From Porticoccus sp. (GTDB lineage Bacteria; Pseudomonadota; Gammaproteobacteria; Pseudomonadales; Porticoccaceae), in assembly GCA_011049795.1 (NCBI GenBank), contig DRHD01000016.1, positions 1 through 10,333 on the forward strand: a stretch of DNA of 10,333 bases, written 5' to 3'. The position numbers were made by a program, and so were the translations under genes. Position 1 is the stretch's first letter. The number at the start of each line of letters is the position of its first letter. A model generated the notes under the pieces. That model did not search any database. It saw only the letters and a program-made list of their open reading frames with translations, and had not been told where the DNA came from. Below, one piece after another: positions 1-6,712 of this stretch.

Positions 1-1134
1 AACCATGCCCGGCACCATGCAGACCTGGCCTATGCCCAACTGCTGGAACTACACCGTGAAAGTGGCAGCCCCGAACAAATTGTCTTCGCCACCCCGGGCA
101 GCTTCGACCGGGACCAGCTATCCATCCTGCTTGGGCTGGCCAAGGCCTCCCCCTTTGAGGCTTTAGGCTTAGTTGACTCCGCGGTGGCTGCAGCCAGTCA
201 GTCTGGTCTTAGCGGCCAGTTATTACATATGGATATCCAACTCCATCAGTGTGTACTGACCAGACTCAATGCCGGCAGCCCTGTTGAAGGCAACGATGCT
301 GAACACAACTACATTGAACGCACTGATGTCGAGGTCATCTCCGATATAGGCCTAAAAACCTTTTACGACACCTGGGCTCAGCATATCGCCAATCTGTTTA
401 TTCGGCAGTACCGGTACGACCCACTACATACCGCTGCCGGAGAGCAGCAACTCTATGACTTATTACCAAACTGGCTGAGTCAGATGACGGAAACATCAGA
501 GCTGACCATTGCCCTTGATAGCCCCCAAGGGAGTTATCGCCTCAACCTCAACCGCAGTGATTTATTGGCGAGCAGCCGCACTCGGCTGGATCAGCTACAG
601 AAAAAAGTGCGCAATATTCGACGAGAGGGTGAAACCATCATTGCCAGCCACAGAACCCTATTGTTACAGGAGTTCTCAGAACAGCTGGGGCAAATCAACA
701 CGCTACCTATCGATGCTGTTATTCAGGGTTGTCTGAATAATCTGGAGGCCATTATTGGCAATGGGGAAACTATCCACTTTGTCACCCGATTGCCTAGTAA
801 CCGTGTTCAATCCCAGATATCGGCATCTACATCAGTACCGACACCTACGTCAGCACCCGTGCCGACACCCACCGTCACAGCCACACCAACCCATGCACTG
901 TATCAGCACAAAGCCCACGAGATTGGTGAGGGTCTATATATTCGCATTGATGATGACCAACTGATTTTTTCCCATCAGCACACCGGAGATATTTCACTCA
1001 CCAAAGAGAATGGCAAAGTACAGTTACGCTCCGACCGTCCCGATCTGTCTACATCGAATAACAGGAATGACCTTCCTTCTGGAGCCACTATCCACATAGG
1101 TGCGCACCAGCTGCAATTAATTGAGGTCACCTGA
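1..1134 (+). CDS. Hsp70/actin-fold-like protein with C-terminal FHA-like segment (5' partial)
   Basis: The frame is open from base 1 to the TGA at 1132-1134, so the true start lies upstream. A GTG at 184 is internal, because conserved-looking sequence continues before it. About 377 residues are visible. The first part (I-V-F-A-T-P-G-S-F, then G-L-V-D-S-A-V-A-A-A, then L-H-M-D-I-Q-L-H-Q-C-V-L-T-R-L) has the layout of an Hsp70-like ATPase core: a ligand-recruiting strand, a helix, and a degenerate second phosphate motif. The segment around 760-800 (G-N-G-E-T-I-H-F-V-T-R-L-P) sits where Hsp70 relatives carry their late adenosine motif. A Thr/Pro/Ala-rich linker (about 820-900) joins this to a C-terminal beta-rich stretch ending L-P-S-G-A-T-I-H-I-G-A-H-Q-L-Q-L-I-E-V, which looks like the last strands of an FHA fold. 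Family placement is by eye. Because the second phosphate motif lacks the usual Gly-rich signature, ATPase activity is uncertain. The gene stops one base before the next start, so it is co-transcribed with the vWA genes and probably works with them. Confidence 0.6.
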   Translation, partial: NHARHHADLAYAQLLELHRESGSPEQIVFATPGSFDRDQLSILLGLAKASPFEALGLVDSAVAAASQSGLSGQLLHMDIQLHQCVLTRLNAGSPVEGNDAEHNYIERTDVEVISDIGLKTFYDTWAQHIANLFIRQYRYDPLHTAAGEQQLYDLLPNWLSQMTETSELTIALDSPQGSYRLNLNRSDLLASSRTRLDQLQKKVRNIRREGETIIASHRTLLLQEFSEQLGQINTLPIDAVIQGCLNNLEAIIGNGETIHFVTRLPSNRVQSQISASTSVPTPTSAPVPTPTVTATPTHALYQHKAHEIGEGLYIRIDDDQLIFSHQHTGDISLTKENGKVQLRSDRPDLSTSNNRNDLPSGATIHIGAHQLQLIEVT

Positions 1135-1135
1135 G

Positions 1136-2200
1136 TTGCGCCGCCCCAAGCGAAAAATCACCACCTTCAGCCTGTCATTTCTCGACATCATGGCCTGTGG
1201 TTTTGGCGCAGTCACTTTCTTATTCCTGATCCTCAAGCACGATGCTACCGCCGTTGAAACTGCAGACCCTTACCTTGTCGCTGAAACCAACCTGCTCACC
1301 GAAGAAGTCCGGATAGGTGAAGCAGATCTGGTCACACTAAAAAATAGTTTGGCCGCTCTGGAACAAACATTTTTGGACGCCCAGGGACTCTCTAAAAGGG
1401 TCCTTGCCCAAACTCGGGAAGTCCGCCGGGAACTAAGCGCCCAATCTGACCCGGAGCAGGAAGTTGAACTGTTGCGTAAACAGGTGGAAGAACTTGAAGA
1501 GGAGACAGCCAAACTTCAAGATCAGGGCAATGATGAGGATGTTCGGCGTTTTGTGGGTGAAGGTGACCGCCAATATCTCACCGGCCTCAAACTAGGAGGT
1601 CAACGTGTCATGATTCTGGTAGATATCTCTGCCAGTATGCTGTCTGACTCCATCGTCAATGTCATACGCCGACGCAATATGAGCGATGACATCAAGCGCA
1701 ATGCGGATAAATGGAAGCGAGCAATCCGCACCACCGAATGGCTGATCGCCCAATTACCCCGGACAAGCCGCTACCAAATTTACACATTCAATACGAAAGC
1801 CAATGCGGTTAATGGTGATGATGGTGTTTGGCGAGACACTGCCGACCGCGCAGGCATGGATCAAAGTATCAAGGCACTGGCACGTATTGCCCCCAATGGA
1901 GGCACCAGCCTGATCAACGCGTTCCAGGCTATAGGGGACTTTACTAACCCACCGGACAATCTATTTTTAATCACCGACGGCCTGCCCACTCAGGGGAAAA
2001 AAGCGCCCAGTGGTAGTACTGTCTCCGGTAAAAAGAGAGCAAAACTCTTCAATGAGGCTAGTAGTGAATTACCTCGGGGCATACCCCTCAATGTTCTACT
2101 ATTCCCCATGGAGGGTGACCCGGTAGCCGCCGCCAGTTTTTGGCAATTGGCTCTGTTCACTAAGGGCTCATTTATAAGCCCATCAAGGGACTGGCCATGA
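1136..2200 (+). CDS. Membrane-anchored coiled-coil vWA-domain protein 1
   Basis: The protein has 354 residues. I chose the TTG at 1136 because TGAGG at 1122-1126 is a well-spaced ribosome site. The in-frame TTG at 1121 has no such site and would only add five residues overlapping the upstream gene. A short basic N-terminus leads into one membrane helix (about 13-34) that starts F-L-D-I-M-A-C-G-F-G-A, with Asp17 at its beginning. A Glu/Leu/Gln-rich coiled coil follows (about 55-130), then a vWA domain from about 150. Its metal site looks complete: D-I-S-A-S at 163-167, Thr257 in G-G-T-S-L, and Asp281 in I-T-D-G. The topology suggests a short cytoplasmic tail with the coiled coil and vWA domain in the periplasm. 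vWA domains bind protein partners through Mg2+, but the partner here is unknown. The stop overlaps the next ATG (ATGA). The anchor is like that of ExbD/MotB proteins, which is inference. Confidence 0.88.
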   Translation: MRRPKRKITTFSLSFLDIMACGFGAVTFLFLILKHDATAVETADPYLVAETNLLTEEVRIGEADLVTLKNSLAALEQTFLDAQGLSKRVLAQTREVRRELSAQSDPEQEVELLRKQVEELEEETAKLQDQGNDEDVRRFVGEGDRQYLTGLKLGGQRVMILVDISASMLSDSIVNVIRRRNMSDDIKRNADKWKRAIRTTEWLIAQLPRTSRYQIYTFNTKANAVNGDDGVWRDTADRAGMDQSIKALARIAPNGGTSLINAFQAIGDFTNPPDNLFLITDGLPTQGKKAPSGSTVSGKKRAKLFNEASSELPRGIPLNVLLFPMEGDPVAAASFWQLALFTKGSFISPSRDWP

Positions 2201-3198
2201 GCCGGAATAAACGCAGAGAGAGGCGTATCACGGCTGAAATCAGTATTTCATTTCTGGATGTTATCAGCTGTGGCTTTGGAGCCATTGTGCTGTTACTTCT
2301 CATCGCCAAAACAGTGGAATCCACTGCCTTCGAAACCGTGGAGCGGCCACTGGAAGGCAGTGTTGCCGAGTTACAACAGCAGTTATTTCAAATTAGAGGT
2401 GAAACTACGATACTGAGTCGCTCTCTAAAGACCCGAGAAGAGCAACTTTCAGATCTTCAGGTGCGCATAGCACAGCTGCAAGAAGAACTGGCCAGTGTGC
2501 GCAGACAGAGAGATGCCGTCGCACAAGTAGATACCACCGAAAAAGATAAACTGACACTGGCCCTGCAAGTCCTCACGGAAGAAATGAAACGGTTGCTCGA
2601 TGACCAAAACAGGGTGAGCAACCAGCTCATTGGTGGCATACCGGTAGATAGCGAATACATTATTTTTATTGTCGACACCTCAGGTAGCATGTTCAATTTC
2701 GCCTGGCCACGAGTGCGACAGGAAATGATCAATATACTCAACATCTATCCACGGGTGAAAGGGATACAGATCATGAATGATATGGGGGAATATATGTTCT
2801 CCAGCTATCGGGGTAAATGGATTCCGGACACCCCCGCTCGACGTCGAGCGGTTCTCAATCGTCTCGCCACCTGGACACCCTTCAGCAACTCCAGCCCAGT
2901 TGAGGGGGTACAGCAAGCCATCCGCCGGTTTTATGCCTCAAATAGAAAAATCAGTCTGTACGTATTTGGCGATGATTTCACTGGGCACTCCATCGCCCGA
3001 GTTGTTGACACCATCGATAAAATTAACCGAAAAGGCAGTACCAGCAAGCGATTGGTACGAATTCATACTATCGGTTTCCCTGTCCACTTCCTGATTAAAG
3101 GGGGTAATCTGCAAACGGCGACTCGATTCTCCGCACTGATGCGGGAACTGAGCTATCGTAATAATGGAACCTTTGTCGGTCTCACTGGCCTTGAATAA
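2197..3198 (+). CDS. Membrane-anchored coiled-coil vWA-domain protein 2 (paralogue, altered metal site)
   Basis: The protein has 333 residues and starts at the ATG inside the ATGA overlap with the previous gene, so translation is probably coupled. The architecture repeats that of its neighbour: a basic N-terminus, a membrane helix (about 16-37) beginning S-F-L-D-V-I-S-C-G-F-G-A with Asp21, a coiled coil (about 53-140) and a vWA domain from about 150. The two anchors match almost position for position, so the genes are paralogues. The first metal motif is intact (D-T-S-G-S, 160-164). The Thr motif seen as G-G-T-S in the neighbour is here replaced by a Ser-rich S-N-S-S around 230-233, and the third motif is G-D-D (258-260) rather than T-D-G. 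The domain may still bind metal with altered affinity, or be structural. Two different vWA proteins in one operon suggests a hetero-oligomeric membrane complex. Confidence 0.88.
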   Translation: MSRNKRRERRITAEISISFLDVISCGFGAIVLLLLIAKTVESTAFETVERPLEGSVAELQQQLFQIRGETTILSRSLKTREEQLSDLQVRIAQLQEELASVRRQRDAVAQVDTTEKDKLTLALQVLTEEMKRLLDDQNRVSNQLIGGIPVDSEYIIFIVDTSGSMFNFAWPRVRQEMINILNIYPRVKGIQIMNDMGEYMFSSYRGKWIPDTPARRRAVLNRLATWTPFSNSSPVEGVQQAIRRFYASNRKISLYVFGDDFTGHSIARVVDTIDKINRKGSTSKRLVRIHTIGFPVHFLIKGGNLQTATRFSALMRELSYRNNGTFVGLTGLE

Positions 3199-3212
3199 AT
3201 GGCCTTGAGTAA
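3186..3212 (+). repeat. Short tandem duplication across the vWA2 stop codon
   Basis: TGGCCTTGAATAA (3186-3198) is followed after one base by TGGCCTTGAGTAA (3200-3212), 12 of 13 bases identical with a 14-base period. The first copy ends in the gene's TAA stop. The second copy is out of frame and repeats a TAA. It looks like a replication-slippage duplication. The rest of the gap to 3275 shows no hairpin with a T-run, so I see no terminator between the vWA genes and the lipoprotein genes. Confidence 0.75.
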
Positions 3213-3275
3213 GTGATCGCAAAAGATTCCAATCAATGCTTTCAAATAAATGCACCCAAATAAAAGGGATGACCG

Positions 3276-3917
3276 ATGACAATATGCAGGGCCACTCGAT
3301 ATAGTCGACTAGTACTGCTACTCGCTTCAGTCCTGGCTGGCGCCTGTTCAACGGACATCATTATCGATGGAGATTACCCCTCGGCCCTCACCCGGCAACT
3401 CCCCCACCATGTAGGGCTGGTTCTCGATGACACCTTCACCCATTACACCTTTGAGAGCAGCCAGGAACAGGATGTCACCATGGCACTGGGCGAATCGCAG
3501 ATCGAGCTGTTCAATCAAATATTTGGTGATATGTTTAAGAGCAGAACCAGGCTCGACACCATCAACCAAGCCTTAACCAGCAAAGTGGATTTGGTCGTTG
3601 TTCCCCACATTGAAGAGGTACAGTTGGCCATGCCTTTTGAAACCCGCCTTAATGTATTTGAGGTCTGGCTCAAGTACAACCTGCAGGTTTTCGACAGCGA
3701 GGGTGAACCCATTGCGGACTGGTTGATGACGTCCTATGGCAAGACCCAAAGCCGCCTCCTGACATCTGAAGAAGATGCACTGAATCAGGCCACCACTGAA
3801 GCGCTAAGGGACGCTGGAGTACGATTGGTCATCGGCTTTCACAGGGTACCTGAAATTCGGGACTGGCTTGCCAGCCAACATACCCCGGGCACATTGGCAC
3901 AGGGTGATAGTCAATGA
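3276..3917 (+). CDS. Putative outer-membrane lipoprotein of unassigned family
   Basis: The protein has 213 residues. The ATG at 3276 is chosen because AAAAGGGA at 3262-3269 lies six bases upstream. The N-terminus is a lipoprotein signal: Arg7 and Arg11, a hydrophobic core, then L-A-G-A-C with the lipidated Cys24. The next residue is Ser, not Asp, so export to the outer membrane by the Lol pathway is expected. The mature part begins C-S-T-D-I-I-I-D. It then alternates strands and helices, with V-D-L-V-V-V-P-H-I-E near the middle, a long beta stretch ending with Y-N-L-Q-V-F-D, and an Ala-rich helix before the C-terminus. This layout recalls small periplasmic lipoproteins that accompany envelope complexes, but I do not recognise the family. 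It lies 77 bases after the vWA genes and 21 bases before a second lipoprotein gene, on the same strand. Confidence 0.8.
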   Translation: MTICRATRYSRLVLLLASVLAGACSTDIIIDGDYPSALTRQLPHHVGLVLDDTFTHYTFESSQEQDVTMALGESQIELFNQIFGDMFKSRTRLDTINQALTSKVDLVVVPHIEEVQLAMPFETRLNVFEVWLKYNLQVFDSEGEPIADWLMTSYGKTQSRLLTSEEDALNQATTEALRDAGVRLVIGFHRVPEIRDWLASQHTPGTLAQGDSQ

Positions 3918-3938
3918 GGCCAGTAATGGGACATAGTA

Positions 3939-4622
3939 ATGAAACATAGTGTGGTAACACAAATAACCACCCTTGCGCTGATGGTGGTGTCGCTTACCGC
4001 CTGCTCCACCTCGACCATCATTGATGAATTTAGAGAGACCAGTCTCGACCTGGAGCTCAGCGATACCGAGCATGTGGTTGTTATGGGAAGACGGCATGCT
4101 GGTGAATATGAGACAGAACCAGACTTCATAGACTGTATAGGCAACCGACTTGCCAATGGCGGGAAAGTATCGGTTATGCCTGAACAGCAGTTTCTGGACA
4201 GTTTATATCCCTGGTTTGAACCGAGAGTGGCCCCTCTAAAGCTGAAACGTATGGGCACAATACTCAATGACCCGCTGATTGCAGAACGGATTAATAGTCT
4301 CAGCATACGCTATTTAATCTGGGTAGATGGACGCACTGAAACCACAGAAAAAAGTGGTTCAGTTAGCTGCGCTATTGCTCCCGGAGGTGGTGGATGCTTT
4401 GGGTTCGCCGCTTGGGACAAAACATCAAACTATGAAGCAACGGTATGGGACTTAAAGCACCTGAATGAAGAGGGTCGGGTAAAAGTAAGTACCGAAGGGT
4501 CATCCTATGTATTGGCAGTGGTTGCTCCAATTCCCTTTATTGCACAGGTTCAAGGTGCCGCCTGTGTGGGCATCGGTGACCGCCTAAAAAGTTTCTTTAC
4601 TCACGTTGAACCCGGGCCTTAG
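3939..4622 (+). CDS. Putative outer-membrane lipoprotein with four extra cysteines
   Basis: The protein has 227 residues. The signal peptide ends in S-L-T-A-C with the lipidated Cys22, and Ser at +2 predicts outer-membrane sorting. The mature start C-S-T-S-T-I-I-D echoes the preceding lipoprotein. Four further cysteines (66, 144, 153, 209) could form two disulfides in the periplasm. Cys144 and Cys153 flank a Gly-rich loop (G-G-G-G-C-F-G-F). Strands such as Y-L-I-W-V-D-G and E-A-T-V-W-D-L-K suggest a beta-rich fold. The segment V-V-A-P-I-P-F-I-A-Q-V-Q is hydrophobic but too short and Pro-rich to be a clear membrane helix. The ribosome site is weak (a GGGA at about 3928-3931). The gene is 21 bases after the previous gene and 25 before the M48 peptidase gene, so an operon is likely. 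I do not recognise a named family. Confidence 0.8.
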   Translation: MKHSVVTQITTLALMVVSLTACSTSTIIDEFRETSLDLELSDTEHVVVMGRRHAGEYETEPDFIDCIGNRLANGGKVSVMPEQQFLDSLYPWFEPRVAPLKLKRMGTILNDPLIAERINSLSIRYLIWVDGRTETTEKSGSVSCAIAPGGGGCFGFAAWDKTSNYEATVWDLKHLNEEGRVKVSTEGSSYVLAVVAPIPFIAQVQGAACVGIGDRLKSFFTHVEPGP

Positions 4623-4647
4623 CGGACCATAGTAAGCGGAATTAACT

Positions 4648-6057
4648 ATGATGTATCACAACCTGATTTTCACTCTATTGCTTGCCCTCAGCCTCACCGG
4701 GCCATCCGCAGTTTTAGCCAAAGATACACCCGATACCGGCAAAGAAATGCACGAGGAAATTATTGCCACTATGCCCTTGGTAAAAGGCAAGTTAGCCGAG
4801 TACGTCAATCAGGTGGGACAGCGTATCGCTCGCCACTTGGATAACACCGACGAAGCATTCACCTTCACCGTGATCGACCTGCCAGACATTAATGCGTTTG
4901 CTCTCCCTGATGGCTATATCTACATCAACCGAGGGCTGATTACCTACATGAATACAGAGGCTCAGCTGGCAGCAGTATTGGCTCATGAAGTGGGCCACGT
5001 TACAGCCAACCACCATGCCCGAGGAGAGCGAGCTCAGCTAGGCTCCAACCTGATGGCAGGGATATTGGCCATTCTAACCCGCAGTGCTGATGTTGGTGAG
5101 GCGAGTGCACTATGGGGTACCTCTCTGGTAAGTGGTTACGGGCGGGATATGGAACTGGAGGCCGATGAGTTGGGCAGCCAATATCTCTTCAACTCCGGTT
5201 ACGACCCCCAGGCCATGATCGAAGTTATCTCCCTGCTCAAAGATCACGAACGTTTCGAGAAAAAGCGTGCTCAAGAATCAGGTAAAGATGTTCAAACCTA
5301 CCACGGTCTTTTCTCTACCCATCCACGCAATGACAAACGACTTCGGGAAGTGGTGAGCAGGTCTGGCAGCTTCCCCAAAGCCATGGATGCCGAACAGAAT
5401 ATCACCCCATTTAGAGTAGCCACTGAAGGTATGATCTGGGGAAAAAACTTTGAAACAAGTGCGTTACCAGAAAATGTTTATCAGAATAAACATCTAGCCT
5501 TTCAAGTGTACTTTCCCAAGGAGTGGAACTTCAGCGAGCAGGCGCAATTAATTCAAGCTGAAAATAAACTTAAAAATGCACGTATCGATATCACCATTAT
5601 GGCTCGCTCTGTGGCAGCACCTGAAAAATTTATCAAAAACCAACTAAAGATACCGCTTATTAAAAAATCTGAGGCCTTTTTACAGTCAAGGCTCAAGGGC
5701 CACACAGGGTTTGTGCCGGGTGAAAACGGTCTGCCAGACCAACGTCTAGCCGTCATCTATTATGGTCGCAGGGCCTATGTATTTCGCGGGAAGATTGATT
5801 CCGGGGCTGATGAGGCACAGGCCAATAGTGACTTCCTTCATATCATTAAAAGCTTTCGCCCCATTTCAAAACGCTCCCTAACAGAACGCAAACCAAAAAC
5901 TATTCATTACGTTAAAGCCACTGAGAACACGCGCTTTTCCCGGCTCGCTCGTCATCTAAAATTAAACAAGTATGGCGAAGATGAATTACGAATCATCAAT
6001 AATTATTACCCTGCTGGTGAGCCAAAGCCCGGCGAGTGGATCAAGCTAATTCGTTGA
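4648..6057 (+). CDS. Secreted M48-family zinc metallopeptidase (BepA/LoiP-like)
   Basis: The protein has 469 residues. An AAGCGGA ribosome site at 4634-4640 supports the ATG at 4648. A cleavable signal peptide ends A-V-L-A before Lys25, so the enzyme acts in the periplasm. The zinc site is H-E-V-G-H at 113-117, with Glu114 catalytic and His113 and His117 as ligands. Glu169 in E-L-E-A-D is the third ligand, followed by the family's D173-E-L-G. A short F-S-T-H-P motif, as in BepA/YfgC, follows the core. The region after about residue 265 is not a TPR array like that of BepA. It is a mixed domain with a small C-terminal module (about 433-469, N-N-Y-Y-P-A-G then K-P-G-E-W-I-K-L-I), a known extension in many M48 proteins. 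M48 relatives degrade or help assemble outer-membrane proteins. Placement after two lipoprotein genes fits envelope quality control, but the substrate is unknown. Confidence 0.93.
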   Translation: MMYHNLIFTLLLALSLTGPSAVLAKDTPDTGKEMHEEIIATMPLVKGKLAEYVNQVGQRIARHLDNTDEAFTFTVIDLPDINAFALPDGYIYINRGLITYMNTEAQLAAVLAHEVGHVTANHHARGERAQLGSNLMAGILAILTRSADVGEASALWGTSLVSGYGRDMELEADELGSQYLFNSGYDPQAMIEVISLLKDHERFEKKRAQESGKDVQTYHGLFSTHPRNDKRLREVVSRSGSFPKAMDAEQNITPFRVATEGMIWGKNFETSALPENVYQNKHLAFQVYFPKEWNFSEQAQLIQAENKLKNARIDITIMARSVAAPEKFIKNQLKIPLIKKSEAFLQSRLKGHTGFVPGENGLPDQRLAVIYYGRRAYVFRGKIDSGADEAQANSDFLHIIKSFRPISKRSLTERKPKTIHYVKATENTRFSRLARHLKLNKYGEDELRIINNYYPAGEPKPGEWIKLIR

Positions 6058-6097
6058 TAGGTTTTGCATCTTTCGTCTAACACTTAAACAACATATC

Positions 6098-6149
6098 ATT
6101 GGCCTACTTTGACAGAACTGATCAGTCACAAAAGTTCTTTGCGGAGAAC
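6098..6149 (+). promoter_or_regulatory. Leader of the DUF3237 gene: shared 15-mer, TTGACA and AGAAC repeats
   Basis: The 156-base gap before the DUF3237 gene contains ATTGGCCTACTTTGA (6098-6112), 13 of 15 identical to 6735-6749 upstream of the oxidoreductase gene. A perfect -35-like TTGACA lies at 6109-6114, but no good -10 box is found 16-18 bases later. AGAACT (6114-6119) pairs with AGTTCT (6133-6138), and a further AGAAC lies at 6145-6149. GCGGAG and CTCTGC (6141-6156) could form a small hairpin with one G-T pair. The region is probably regulatory. The exact promoter is uncertain. Confidence 0.35.
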
Positions 6150-6213
6150 GCTCTGCCCCCCCTACTATCCGGACATACTTTTCTAACAGCCCCCACCAAT
6201 AATGGAGACCATC

Positions 6214-6705
6214 ATGGAGAACCATTCTGGCCCTGCACCCAGTACTCAAATAACAACAGAATATGTAATGACCTATGTGGCGCCCCTAGGCCCACCGATG
6301 GTTATCGATGACGGCATGATGGTTGTAAACGTCAGGCCTGGTGGCTGGGTCAAAGGCCCAAACATCAGCGGCAAGTTCATTTCTCCTGGGGCTGACTGGC
6401 TTCGCATTATGCCTTCAGGGGTATTTCGCTTGGATGTGAGGGGGCTGATCCAAACTGATGATGACGCCTATATCTACATTTCATACAACGGCATTATCAA
6501 AAATTCCGAAGAGAGTACTGAGCGCCTCAATAATGGTGAACTGCTCACTGAAAAAGATATCCCCTATTTTATTGCTGCACCTACATTTCAAACATCGTCG
6601 GAAAAGTATGCCTGGCTCAATGAAGTTCAGACGATTAATAAGATGGTCGAAATACAGTTTGGTGAAGAAGGTTATGTAAAGTATGACCTGTTCATTGTTC
6701 GATAA
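6214..6705 (+). CDS. DUF3237 (UPF0311) family protein
   Basis: The protein has 163 residues. I prefer the ATG at 6214, because GGAGA at 6204-6208 is an ideal ribosome site for it. That same site overlaps and would exclude the in-frame ATG at 6202, which adds only four residues. The family pattern is clear: P-L-G-P-P-M near the start, G-G-W-V-K-G-P for the first strand block, G-A-D-W-L-R-I-M-P-S-G-V-F-R-L-D-V-R in the middle, T-D-D-D-A-Y-I-Y-I-S-Y-N-G after it, then Y-F-I-A-A-P-x-F-x-T and Y-A-W-L-N near the end. The family forms a small lipocalin-like beta barrel. Its biochemical role is not established. There is no signal peptide, so it is cytoplasmic. It is followed after 108 bases by an NADP-dependent oxidoreductase gene on the same strand, which may be functionally linked. 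Confidence 0.88.
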   Translation: MENHSGPAPSTQITTEYVMTYVAPLGPPMVIDDGMMVVNVRPGGWVKGPNISGKFISPGADWLRIMPSGVFRLDVRGLIQTDDDAYIYISYNGIIKNSEESTERLNNGELLTEKDIPYFIAAPTFQTSSEKYAWLNEVQTINKMVEIQFGEEGYVKYDLFIVR

Positions 6706-6712
6706 AGCCCAC

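Noticed and set aside
830..900. DNA minisatellite in the Thr/Pro-rich linker
   Set aside because: CCGACACC occurs twice, but the rest is irregular and explained by a low-complexity Pro/Thr linker in the protein.
184..1134. GTG at 184 as the start of the first gene
   Set aside because: The same frame is open to base 1 and encodes typical Hsp70-like sequence before 184, so the gene is truncated by the window.
1121..1138. TTG at 1121 as the start of the first vWA gene
   Set aside because: It has no ribosome site, while TTG at 1136 has TGAGG at good spacing.
1136..3198. Zorya-type (ZorAB) defence system
   Set aside because: Single-helix anchors recall ZorB, but no MotA-like ZorA, OmpA-like domain or nuclease is visible, and vWA domains are not part of that system.
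2938..3351. 137-codon minus-strand open frame
   Set aside because: It lies antisense to the vWA2 gene and the next gene, and its translation has no recognisable domain.
3911..4306. 131-codon minus-strand open frame
   Set aside because: It is fully antisense to a convincing lipoprotein gene. The Ser/Arg-rich translation is typical of a shadow frame.
6114..6156. Terminator after the M48 gene
   Set aside because: The short hairpins here are weak and followed by C residues rather than a T-run.
6202..6213. ATG at 6202 as the start of the DUF3237 gene
   Set aside because: The GGAGA at 6204-6208 serves the ATG at 6214 and lies inside the longer reading, which has no site of its own.
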